Positions 44,895 through 53,026 of a DNA stretch of 64,000 bases are shown in pieces. Numbering within the stretch: position 1 is the stretch's first letter; each line of letters opens with the position of its first letter. The DNA comes from Microvirga arvi (GTDB lineage: Bacteria > Pseudomonadota > Alphaproteobacteria > Rhizobiales > Beijerinckiaceae): positions 62,001 to 126,000 of the forward strand of contig NZ_JAFEMD010000007.1 of the NCBI RefSeq assembly GCF_016892765.1, in the 5' to 3' direction. The notes under the pieces are model-generated. The model saw only the letters and a list, made by a program, of their open reading frames with translations, had not been told where the DNA came from and searched no databases. Both the position numbers and the translations under genes were made by a program.

Positions 44895-45872
44895 ATGGCG
44901 CAGCCGGCGCTCTCCACCGCAATCGACTTCGTGCTGCCGCCGATCCTGCACAACGAGCAGGGGCAGGTGCGCACGGTCGGCGTCGAGATCGAGTTCGTCG
45001 GCCCCTCCGCCGAGAAGACGGTGCAGGCCTTGCAGGAGGCCCTCGGAGGACGGCTCATCGAGGAGGACCCCCATGCCTTCGCACTGAAGGAATCGGTCAT
45101 CGGCGACCTGACGGTGGAGCTCGACAGCCGGATCCTGCACCCTGGCAAGCAGGCGGGAACGCAGCGCGGCGTGCTGCCCAAGATCGCAGCCCTCTTCGGC
45201 TTTGCCGCGAGCTACCTCGTCCCGTGCGAACTCGTCACGGCACCGACGCCCATCGATCGGCTCCAGGACCTCAACCGGATCCTTGACATCCTGCGCGGGC
45301 TCGGCGCCAAAGGCACGCAGGATGCGCCCTTTTACGCCTTCGGCCTGCATTTCAATCCGGAGATCCCGCGTCAGGACGCGGCCACCCTCACCGCTTTCAT
45401 GAAGAGCTTCGCGCTCCTCAACCCCTGGCTCCGGCGCGAAGCCTCGCCGGACACGACCCGCAATCTCCTCGGCTTCGCAGATCCTTTCCCGGCCGAATAC
45501 GTGCGCAGGATCGCCTCGCTCGATTACTGGCCGGACATTCCCACCTTCATCGACGATTACCTGAGCCAGAATCCGACCCGGAACCGCGATCTCGATCTCC
45601 TGCCGCTGCTGCATTACTTCGACGAGAAGCGCGTGCGCGCCGTGCTGCCGAACGAGAAGATCAATGGGCGCCCCACCTTCCATTACCGCCTGCCCGATGC
45701 ACGGGTGAGCGATCCCGGCTGGAGCATCGCGCCGGACTGGAATCGCTGGGTCTGCGTGGAGCGTCTGGCCGCAGACCGCGAGAAGCTCGATGCGGTCTGC
45801 ACCGCCTATCTGTCCTTCGAGGGCGAGGACAAGAGCTGGGCCAATGTGGTGGAGCAGGTGGCGCGGTCATGA
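44895..45872 (+). CDS. putative amidoligase (PF12224-like)
   Basis: 325 residues. GVEIEFVGPS near residue 32 and DLTVELDSRIL match the glutamine-synthetase/GCS-like fold of the putative amidoligase family; FGLHFNPEIP is the further conserved His-Asn block. Such enzymes are predicted to form peptide-like amide bonds with ATP. It overlaps by ATGA with a C26 glutamine-amidotransferase-like hydrolase, a gene pair noted in comparative work on amidoligases. Substrate and product are unknown. Confidence 0.75.
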   Translation: MAQPALSTAIDFVLPPILHNEQGQVRTVGVEIEFVGPSAEKTVQALQEALGGRLIEEDPHAFALKESVIGDLTVELDSRILHPGKQAGTQRGVLPKIAALFGFAASYLVPCELVTAPTPIDRLQDLNRILDILRGLGAKGTQDAPFYAFGLHFNPEIPRQDAATLTAFMKSFALLNPWLRREASPDTTRNLLGFADPFPAEYVRRIASLDYWPDIPTFIDDYLSQNPTRNRDLDLLPLLHYFDEKRVRAVLPNEKINGRPTFHYRLPDARVSDPGWSIAPDWNRWVCVERLAADREKLDAVCTAYLSFEGEDKSWANVVEQVARS

Positions 45873-46570
45873 CGAGTCCCCTCATCGGCGTCACCACATC
45901 CCGGCAAGGCGGATGGCGCAGCTACCTCATGCACCGGCTGGCCCTCTATCGCGCGGGCGCGCGGTCGGTGCGTCTCGTGCCGGGCAGCCGCTTGCCCGCC
46001 GAGCCGCTCCACGGCCTTGTCATCGGCGGCGGCGACGATATCGGCGCTGAGATCTATGGCGGCAAGGTTCTTCCCGACGTGCGCATCGATCCCGAGCGCG
46101 ACAAGCTGGAGCTCGGCCTCCTCAAGGCTGCGCTTCCGGCGGGGTTGCCGGTCCTTGGCATCTGCCGCGGGTCGCAGATGATCAATGTGGCGCTCGGCGG
46201 CACCCTGCACACGGACATCTACGAGGTCTACGTGCAGGCCCCGAAGATGCGCACCGTGCTGCCGCGCAAGACGGTCTCCATCGAGCCAGGCTCGCGGCTG
46301 GATCGGATCTTGAGCTGCAATCCGTGCCTGGTGAACGCCCTTCATCATCAGTCGGTGGATCGCCTCGGGCAGGGACTCACCATCGCAGCCCGCGACGAGA
46401 GCGGCATCGTGCAGGCCATCGAGAGTCAGACCGCGCCGTTCCTGCTCGGCGTTCAATGGCATCCGGAACTGCTGGTCTGGAAGAAGCCGCAGCAGCGGCT
46501 GTTCGCAGCCCTTGCCGATGCGGCCCGCGGGGCCGCACTTCCCCTCTCCGCAGCAGCGCTCGCGAGCTAG
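45869..46570 (+). CDS. gamma-glutamyl-type peptidase C26 family protein
   Basis: 233 residues, class I amidotransferase fold related to PuuD. Nucleophile Cys99 in LGICRGSQM and the His198/Glu200 pair in VQWHPE; GGGDDIG precedes them. Could release gamma-glutamyl groups or feed ammonia to the amidoligase it overlaps. The stop lies one base from the stop of the convergent sensor gene. Confidence 0.8.
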   Translation: MTSPLIGVTTSRQGGWRSYLMHRLALYRAGARSVRLVPGSRLPAEPLHGLVIGGGDDIGAEIYGGKVLPDVRIDPERDKLELGLLKAALPAGLPVLGICRGSQMINVALGGTLHTDIYEVYVQAPKMRTVLPRKTVSIEPGSRLDRILSCNPCLVNALHHQSVDRLGQGLTIAARDESGIVQAIESQTAPFLLGVQWHPELLVWKKPQQRLFAALADAARGAALPLSAAALAS

Positions 46571-46571
46571 C

Positions 46572-48086
46572 TCAGCGAGCCCGCCTGGAGGTGCGCGGGA
46601 AGAGAGGAATCACCTTGCCGTCTCTCGGCGGATTCAGGTGCCGCTGGATCGCCGCGTGCAGGTCGCGGCTCACGATAGGCTTCTGCAGGAGCGGGAATTC
46701 GCTGCTCTCGTCGGCCGCAACGGGATTGCCCGTGATCAGGAGCACAGGCATGGAAGGAGCGATCTGTCTCACCTCACGGGCCAGCATGACGCCGTTCATC
46801 GTGCCGGGCATGGCGACATCCGCAAGCACCAATGCGGGCCTGCGGGCATTCAGGGACTTGATGGCCTGCACGGCATCGGTGGCGATGTTGGCCAGGTAGC
46901 CGAATTCCTCGAGGCTCGACTGGAGGGCCAGCGCAACCTCGAGTTCGTCGTCCACCACCAGGATTTCCGTGTGGTTCGGCACGCGCTCATCCGGCGCGTC
47001 ATCCTCGCTCAGGGGACCGGGCGGCAACAGGGTCGCCGCATCGGCGCGCGGAAGATAAAGGATGATCGAGGTGCCCATGTCGTGCCGACGCACCTCCGAG
47101 GCGCCGCCGAGCCCTTCCAGGAAGTGCAGGCTCTGCCGGAGGGACAGCCAGGATGACAGATCGAGGTCGCGCAGGACGAAAGCCTGTTCGAGATCGGCCT
47201 CCGGCGCGTGGCGCGCATCCTGGAGGCCGGAGCTGCGGATCGTGAGCTGCACGAAATCGCCTTCGCGCGTCAGGTCAGGCAGGGATCCCTTTTCCACCCG
47301 CACGTTGCGGGCCTCGAGCGTAATCGTGCCGCCCTGAGGCAGCGCATCCCGCACATGCCCGCTCAAGGTCACGATGGCCGTCTGGATATCGTCCGGATCG
47401 GCTTCGACGGACCAGAGATGCTCCGCAAGGGACAGCCGCATCTCGACCGTGTCGCGCAGCAGCGAGCGGCTCATCAGGTCGGCGACCGAGCTCACCTGCT
47501 CCGCGATGCTCACGTACTGGACCTTTGCTTCGCCCTGCCGGGCGAAGGCTGCCGACCGGGCGATGAGCTTGGCCGCCTGGTCGGCAGCCACCAGGGCGGA
47601 CAGGAGCTTGCGCTGCAGGATCGGCTGCTCCTTCAGCTGGCGGGCCGCGGCATCGATATTGGCGCTGATCACCATGAGCCGGTTGTTGAGGTCATGGGTG
47701 ATCCCGTCGCGCAGCCGGTCGACGGCCTGCGCCTTCTGGAGACGGCGCAGGGCTTCGTCCTCATCCGGTGCGGAGGCCTCCACAGGAAAGCTGTCGTCAG
47801 GAAAGGCGAATGTTTCGGCGGGAGCCTGCATCTGACCGGTCGTCACGTCCTCGAAGACGGAGAATTCGTCGGAGGAGTCGGTTTCCTTTTCCCGGAGAGC
47901 CTGCCTGATCTGCCGCCCGAGCAGCAGGGGAGCCCCGGCAGCCACCAGCAGGAAGAGGCCCGCGGAAGCCGCGATCAACGCAGGGTTCCTGACATAGGCA
48001 GCACCGGCCAGTGCGAACCCCGACATGATCAGAGCGCAGGACAGGGTCAGGAGAGACAGCTTCAGCTGGGCCGGCAGCAAAGGCAC
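46572..48086 (-). CDS. membrane hybrid sensor protein with degenerate kinase core
   Basis: 504 residues; a GTG is the likely first codon. Two membrane helices (about 10-30 and 37-57), an acidic linker, a HisKA-like helix with His131 in DGITHDLNNRLMVI, then an ATPase-like region lacking clear N and G boxes: the D-x-G-x-G motif is not visible where expected (RSSGLQDAR). A receiver domain closes it, with Asp379-Asp380, phospho-acceptor Asp423 (LADVAMPG) and a Lys in LLQKP. Whether it autophosphorylates is doubtful; it may act as a phosphotransfer scaffold. Confidence 0.75.
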   Translation of the reverse strand: MPLLPAQLKLSLLTLSCALIMSGFALAGAAYVRNPALIAASAGLFLLVAAGAPLLLGRQIRQALREKETDSSDEFSVFEDVTTGQMQAPAETFAFPDDSFPVEASAPDEDEALRRLQKAQAVDRLRDGITHDLNNRLMVISANIDAAARQLKEQPILQRKLLSALVAADQAAKLIARSAAFARQGEAKVQYVSIAEQVSSVADLMSRSLLRDTVEMRLSLAEHLWSVEADPDDIQTAIVTLSGHVRDALPQGGTITLEARNVRVEKGSLPDLTREGDFVQLTIRSSGLQDARHAPEADLEQAFVLRDLDLSSWLSLRQSLHFLEGLGGASEVRRHDMGTSIILYLPRADAATLLPPGPLSEDDAPDERVPNHTEILVVDDELEVALALQSSLEEFGYLANIATDAVQAIKSLNARRPALVLADVAMPGTMNGVMLAREVRQIAPSMPVLLITGNPVAADESSEFPLLQKPIVSRDLHAAIQRHLNPPRDGKVIPLFPRTSRRAR

Positions 48087-48221
48087 TTGAGGTTTCCAAA
48101 ATATGAATTGACCCGGCGCCCCTCAGACGCCACTTCCAACGCTTATCTTGTGTAGCACGAACCGCGGGCAAGCGAGGCTGCTCTCGCGATAAAGTGTTAC
48201 TGTCCGACAAAGGAGATGATT

Positions 48222-50474
48222 GTGCGGCTTTCTGATGTCCAAGGCTTGGCAGGGCTGGCGCTTGCGCTGGTTCTGGCAACCCCGTTTTCCCTGCAGGCTG
48301 AGGCGCAGGAGACCGCCGTGCAATCCATCGAGCGACGCATCAACGAACTCCTTGGGAAGATGACCCTGGAGGAGAAGGTCGGTCAGCTGAACCTCGTCTC
48401 GCATGGCCCGCTCCTGCGCTGGGAGGACATTTCGGAAGGCAAGGCCGGGGCCCTGCTCAACTTCAACAGCGCCCAGGACGTCGCCCGCGCCCAGGCTCTG
48501 GCGCGCCAGAGCCGCCTCAAGATCCCGCCGCTCTTCGGCCTCGACGTGCTGCACGGCTTCCGCACCCAGTTCCCGCTTCCCTTAGGCGAAGCCGCGGCCT
48601 TCAGCCCGCGCATCTCCCGGCTCGCCTCCGAATGGGCTGCGAAGGAGGCGGCCTATGTGGGCGTGAACTGGACCTTCGCGCCCATGGCGGACCTCTCCCG
48701 CGACAGCCGCTGGGGCCGCATCGTCGAAGGGTTCGGAGAGGATCCCACTCTCGGCGCCGCCCTGACAGCCGCCCGCGTGGAAGGCTTCCGCAGCGGTGGC
48801 CTCGCCGCCGCGACGAAGCATTTCGCCGGCTACGGCGCCCCGCAGGGCGGGCGCGACTACGACACTACCTACATCCCCCGCGCCGAGATGTACGACACCT
48901 ATCTGCCGCCGTTCAGGGCAGCGGTGGAGGCGGGATCCGCAAGCTTCATGGCCGCCTTCAATGCGCTGAACGGCGAGCCCTCGACGGCCAATCCCTGGCT
49001 GCTCACGGACGTGCTGCGGCAGCAATGGGGCTTTGACGGCTTCGTCACCTCCGACTGGGTCGGCATCGGCGAGCTGATCAACCACGGCATCGCGGCGGAT
49101 GGCGCGGAGGCCGCCCGCAAGGCGATCCTCGCCGGGGTCGACATGGACATGATGGGGCTGCTCTATATCAAGCACCTGCCCGACGAGGTGCGCGCCGGCC
49201 GGGTGCCGGAAAGCATCGTGGACGAGTCGGTGCGCCGCGTCCTGCGCACCAAGTTCCGCATGGGCCTGTTCGACCGCCCGGGCATCGATCCGTCGCGCCT
49301 GGACTCGGCTTTCCCGTCGCCGGAATCGCGCCAGACGGCCCGCGAAGTGGCGCGCGAAACCTTCGTACTGCTGCAGAACCGCGACGGCGTGCTGCCCGTG
49401 CCGGCCGGCGCCCGCTCCATTGCGGTGATCGGCCCCCTGGCCGATGCGCCGCACGACCAGATGGGGCCGCATGCCGCCCGCGGTCACAAGGAGGACAGCG
49501 TCACGATCCTCGAAGGCATTCGCCGTCACGCGCAGGGCGCCGGCATCACGATCCGCCATGCTCCGGCCTGCGACCTGTTCTGCCGCAACACCGAGGCTCT
49601 GCCCGCCGCTCTTGAGGCAGCCCGGCAGTCGGACTTCGTCATCGCTGTCTTCGGCGAGCCGCAGGAGCTGTCCGGCGAGGCTGCATCCCGCGCCCATCTG
49701 GAGCTGAACGGCCGTCAGATCGAGGTGCTGGAAGAGCTCGCCAAGACCGGCAAGCCCATGGCCCTCGTCCTCATGGGCGGACGGCCGCTGGTGCTGGGAT
49801 CGGTCGCCGAGCGCATTCCGGCCATCCTCATGGCCTGGTATCCGGGCACGGAGGCGGGCCCTGCCGTCGCCGACGTGCTGTTCGGCGACGTGAGCCCGAG
49901 CGGCAAGCTGCCTCTTACCTGGCCGCGCGCCACGGGACAACTGCCGCTCTACTACAACCGGCTGCCCTCCGGCCGTCCGACCAAGCCGGAGAACCGCTTC
50001 ACCCTGCAATACATCGACGAGGCGATCACGCCGCTCTACCCGTTCGGCTGGGGCCTGAGCTACACGCAGTTCGCCTATTCCGATGCGGCTATCGGCCGGA
50101 AGCAGCTCGGTGAAGGCCAGGCGCTGGAGGTCTCGGTGAGCGTCAAGAACACGGGCGCGCGGGAAGGCCAGGAGGTCGTGCAGCTCTATACCCGCGATCC
50201 GGTGGCGAGCCGCAGCCGCCCGTTGCGCGAGCTGAAGGCCTTCGAGAAGATCGCCCTGAAGCCCGGCGAGACGAAGCGCGTGACCCTGCGGGTGCCGGTG
50301 GAGTCCTTGGGCTTCCACCTCGATGACGGCACCTACCTGGTCGAGGAAGGCGCGATCCAGGTCTTCGTCGGCGGCTCTTCGCTCGCCGAACAGGTCGGAG
50401 AGGCCGAGATCGCGAGGACGTTCCGCATACCACCCATGGAGCGGCGCGCCTCGGCCTCGACCATCGTGCAGTGA
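48222..50474 (+). CDS. bglX: family 3 beta-glucosidase, periplasmic
   Basis: About 750 residues. GTG 48222 is preferred because AAAGGAG lies 6 nt upstream; the ATG at 48216 abuts the ribosome site. Signal peptide (LAGLALALVLATPFSLQAEAQ) predicts export. GH3 N-domain with the KHFAGYGAP block and nucleophile Asp in FVTSDWVGI; C-terminal GH3 domain and fibronectin-like domain (SVKNTGAREGQEVVQLY). Releases glucose from beta-glucosides or glucans; the exact substrate is open. Confidence 0.88.
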   Translation: MRLSDVQGLAGLALALVLATPFSLQAEAQETAVQSIERRINELLGKMTLEEKVGQLNLVSHGPLLRWEDISEGKAGALLNFNSAQDVARAQALARQSRLKIPPLFGLDVLHGFRTQFPLPLGEAAAFSPRISRLASEWAAKEAAYVGVNWTFAPMADLSRDSRWGRIVEGFGEDPTLGAALTAARVEGFRSGGLAAATKHFAGYGAPQGGRDYDTTYIPRAEMYDTYLPPFRAAVEAGSASFMAAFNALNGEPSTANPWLLTDVLRQQWGFDGFVTSDWVGIGELINHGIAADGAEAARKAILAGVDMDMMGLLYIKHLPDEVRAGRVPESIVDESVRRVLRTKFRMGLFDRPGIDPSRLDSAFPSPESRQTAREVARETFVLLQNRDGVLPVPAGARSIAVIGPLADAPHDQMGPHAARGHKEDSVTILEGIRRHAQGAGITIRHAPACDLFCRNTEALPAALEAARQSDFVIAVFGEPQELSGEAASRAHLELNGRQIEVLEELAKTGKPMALVLMGGRPLVLGSVAERIPAILMAWYPGTEAGPAVADVLFGDVSPSGKLPLTWPRATGQLPLYYNRLPSGRPTKPENRFTLQYIDEAITPLYPFGWGLSYTQFAYSDAAIGRKQLGEGQALEVSVSVKNTGAREGQEVVQLYTRDPVASRSRPLRELKAFEKIALKPGETKRVTLRVPVESLGFHLDDGTYLVEEGAIQVFVGGSSLAEQVGEAEIARTFRIPPMERRASASTIVQ

Positions 50475-50480
50475 GCCGGC

Positions 50481-50507
50481 AAAGGCTGCCGGACGCCGGC
50501 AGCCTTT
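50481..50507. terminator. hairpin terminator after the GH3 gene
   Basis: A 12-bp perfect stem (AAAGGCTGCCGG/CCGGCAGCCTTT) with a 3-nt loop lies 6 bp after the stop. The T-run is short (TTT), so strength is uncertain. Confidence 0.6.
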
Positions 50508-50647
50508 CGACGCATTGGATCCGTTAAGGGATCGGCGGCAGGCTCACGCCTATGAGCACCCGGTCGTCGGAAAACGGAGGTCCGCGATCTATCGTTTCGG
50601 GCCGGCAGAAGCTGAGAGGCCATTGGCTGGCGCGATCTGAATCCTAG

Positions 50648-50714
50648 CGCATCGTGCGGACCCAGAGGGCCGCGTCAGCGAAAAGTGTTTCCGGTTTTCC
50701 GCGCCTAACGATGC
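50648..50714. repeat. dispersed palindromic repeat, type B
   Basis: GCATCG at the left and CGATGC at the right, containing GGGCCGCGTCAGCGAAAAG as at 818-904. It lies in the 316-bp gap between the GH3 and AI-2E genes, which holds no gene. Confidence 0.65.
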
Positions 50715-50731
50715 GCCAGCCAAGAGAAGGA

Positions 50732-50776
50732 GCATCGGAGTGGACCCAAAAGTGGGTCCACTTTTGGGTCCGATGC
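50732..50776. repeat. dispersed palindromic repeat, type A (best-preserved copy)
   Basis: A near-perfect 45-bp palindrome GCATCGGA...TCCGATGC with GGACCCAAAAGTGG/CCACTTTTGGGTCC arms. Directly adjacent to a type B copy. Confidence 0.8.
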
Positions 50777-50790
50777 TCTAGAATCCGGCC

Positions 50791-51936
50791 ATGCCAGAGC
50801 AAGCTGCAGGCCCATCCCCAGACCGCCCCGACAGCGATGCGCCGGACGCCCGCGGCCGGCGCGCGACCCGCCTCATCGGCGCGACCGCTCTTCTGGCGCT
50901 CACCCTCTGGACGATCCGATCCTATCTCACCGCACTCGGCTGGGCTGTCATCCTCGCCATCAGCGTCTGGCCGCTCTATCGCCACGTCCGCGCGCGCCTG
51001 GGAGGCTCACGTCTCACGGCGCCGCTGCTGGTCACGGCGTGTTTGGCCGTTCTCCTCGTCTTTCCCATTGCCCTCGCCCTCACCGAGATCGGCCGGGAAA
51101 GCCAATTCGTGGTGCAGTGGCTGACGGGCCTGCAGCAGAACGGCCTGCCGATGCCGGACTGGATCCAACGCCTGCCGCTCATCGGTCAACATCTGGATGC
51201 CTGGTGGCAGGCCCATCTGGCAAAGCCTCAATCGGCCGAGCAGTTCCTGAACGGACTCGACAGCGCGACGCTGACCAACTGGACGGAAGCCCTCGGCGGC
51301 GCCGTGCTGACCCGGCTCCTGCATGCCTTTCTCACCTTCGTGAGCCTGTTCCTCCTGCTGCGCAACGGCGACGCCATCGGCGATCGGGTGCTCACCACCA
51401 CCGACCGCTGGTTCGGGCGCCCGGGCGAGCGCCTGGCCGAGGACATGGCGTCAGCCATGCGGGGCACGGTGAACGGAACGATCCTGGTGGCTGTCGGCGA
51501 GGGCATTCTGATCGGCATCGGGTTCATGGTGGCGGGCGTGCCGAACGCCGCCCTGTTCGCCATTCTCACCACCGCCTTCGCCATGCTGCCCATGGGGGCA
51601 TGGCTGGCCTTCGGCACCGCTGCCATCGTTCTGGTTGTCACAGGCGGTTCCATGGCAGCCGCAGCCGGTGTCTTCGGCTGGGGCGCCGCAATCATGCTGA
51701 TCGGTGACAACGTAGTTCAGCCGGCGCTGATCGGCGGTGCGGTGCGGCTGCCTTTCCTTTGGACCCTACTCGGCATTCTCGGCGGCCTTGAGACCTTCGG
51801 CCTGATCGGACTCTTTCTCGGCCCCGTCCTGATGGCGGCTCTTCTGACCATATGGCGCCAGCAGAGCGAGCCTCGCCCAAGCCCATCCTTCCTGGAGGGA
51901 ACCGCCGTCATCCGAAGGAACAAGGAACATCCATGA
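50791..51936 (+). CDS. AI-2E family transporter (PF01594)
   Basis: 381 residues, about seven to eight helices: two N-terminal (LIGATALLALTLWTIRSYL, LGWAVILAISVWPLY), a soluble loop, then LFLLLRNGD and the glycine-rich C-terminal helices. The family includes exporters of autoinducer-2 and sodium/proton antiporters; the substrate cannot be told. It ends in an ATGA overlap with the DUF1206 gene. Confidence 0.82.
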   Translation: MPEQAAGPSPDRPDSDAPDARGRRATRLIGATALLALTLWTIRSYLTALGWAVILAISVWPLYRHVRARLGGSRLTAPLLVTACLAVLLVFPIALALTEIGRESQFVVQWLTGLQQNGLPMPDWIQRLPLIGQHLDAWWQAHLAKPQSAEQFLNGLDSATLTNWTEALGGAVLTRLLHAFLTFVSLFLLLRNGDAIGDRVLTTTDRWFGRPGERLAEDMASAMRGTVNGTILVAVGEGILIGIGFMVAGVPNAALFAILTTAFAMLPMGAWLAFGTAAIVLVVTGGSMAAAAGVFGWGAAIMLIGDNVVQPALIGGAVRLPFLWTLLGILGGLETFGLIGLFLGPVLMAALLTIWRQQSEPRPSPSFLEGTAVIRRNKEHP

Positions 51937-52820
51937 AGGCTTGGCGGTTCACCCCTGACAGAGTGGAGTTATTGCCCATGCCGAAGATCAGCCGCCACCC
52001 CGTCGAGACCCTGGCCCGGTTCGGCTATGGCGCGCGAGGCGTGGTCTACGGTCTCGTCGGCGCCCTGGCGCTTCTGGCCGCCATCGGCTCGGGCGGCCAG
52101 ACCGGCGGCAGCCGCAGCGCCCTGCAGACCCTGCTCTCCCAGCCCTTCGGCAAGGTCTGGCTCGTCCTGATAGCGCTTGGCCTCTTCGGCTTCTGCGCCT
52201 GGCGGATTCTGGAGGCGCTCACGGACGCCGACCATCGCGGTGCCGACTGGAAGGGCTGGGGCATCCGCGGGGCGCATCTGGTCAGCGGCATCATCTATGG
52301 GGGACTTGCCCTCTTTGCTCTGAACCTCGCCCTTGGGCGCAGCTCGGGCGGCGGCGGGGAGGATCAGGCCGCCCAGGATTGGACGGCCTGGCTCATGGGC
52401 CAGCCCTTCGGCCAGTGGCTGGTGGGCCTGGTCGGCCTTGCCGTCGCCGGCACGGGCCTCGCCTTCATCGCAAAAGCCTGGCGCGGCCGGGTGGCGGACC
52501 GCCTCTCCCTGCCGGCCGACAGGCGGGACTGGTTCATCACCATCGGCCGCATGGGTTTCGCCGCTCGCGGAGTGGTCTTCGTGATGATCGGCGGCTTCCT
52601 GGTTCTAGCCGCGATCCACGCCTCCTCGTCGGAGGTCCATGGCCTGGGCGGCGCCTTGCAGGCCCTGCGCCAGCAGCCCTATGGCTGGGTGCTCCTGGCG
52701 CTCACGGCGCTCGGCCTCTTCGCCTTCGGCCTCTTCGGCCTGATCCAGGCCCGCTATCGCCACATCGACGCTCCCGACCTCGCCGACGCCAAGGCCGCCG
52801 TCGCGCGGGCGGCGCGATAA
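51933..52820 (+). CDS. DUF1206 membrane protein
   Basis: 295 residues from the ATG overlapping the preceding stop; an ATG at 51978 is also possible. Three repeats of about 75 residues, each with two helices and a glycine-rich turn (FGYGARGVVYGLVG; WLVGLVGLAVAGTGL; MGFAARGVVFVMIG), the standard DUF1206 layout. Inner membrane. No function known. Confidence 0.82.
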   Translation: MKAWRFTPDRVELLPMPKISRHPVETLARFGYGARGVVYGLVGALALLAAIGSGGQTGGSRSALQTLLSQPFGKVWLVLIALGLFGFCAWRILEALTDADHRGADWKGWGIRGAHLVSGIIYGGLALFALNLALGRSSGGGGEDQAAQDWTAWLMGQPFGQWLVGLVGLAVAGTGLAFIAKAWRGRVADRLSLPADRRDWFITIGRMGFAARGVVFVMIGGFLVLAAIHASSSEVHGLGGALQALRQQPYGWVLLALTALGLFAFGLFGLIQARYRHIDAPDLADAKAAVARAAR

Positions 52821-53026
52821 AAAGCTTGCTATAGAGAATCAATCATCGGCAGCGTTGCAAGCGACATCTTTATTCGCAATATCTCTACATCTGAACAGGG
52901 TGCGCATACACCCTCAATGGCCCTTTGCACCCTTTGACGGTTGTCGACCTATCCATTCAAAGAGTTGCACAACGTTACATAAGATTGTTGACTGGAATAC
53001 TTTGACATTATTCAGGTCGTATTCTT

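Noticed and set aside
44680-44922. Extension of the MATE gene to 44922
   Set aside because: It translates through palindromic repeat 44770-44815 and gives no membrane or homologous sequence.
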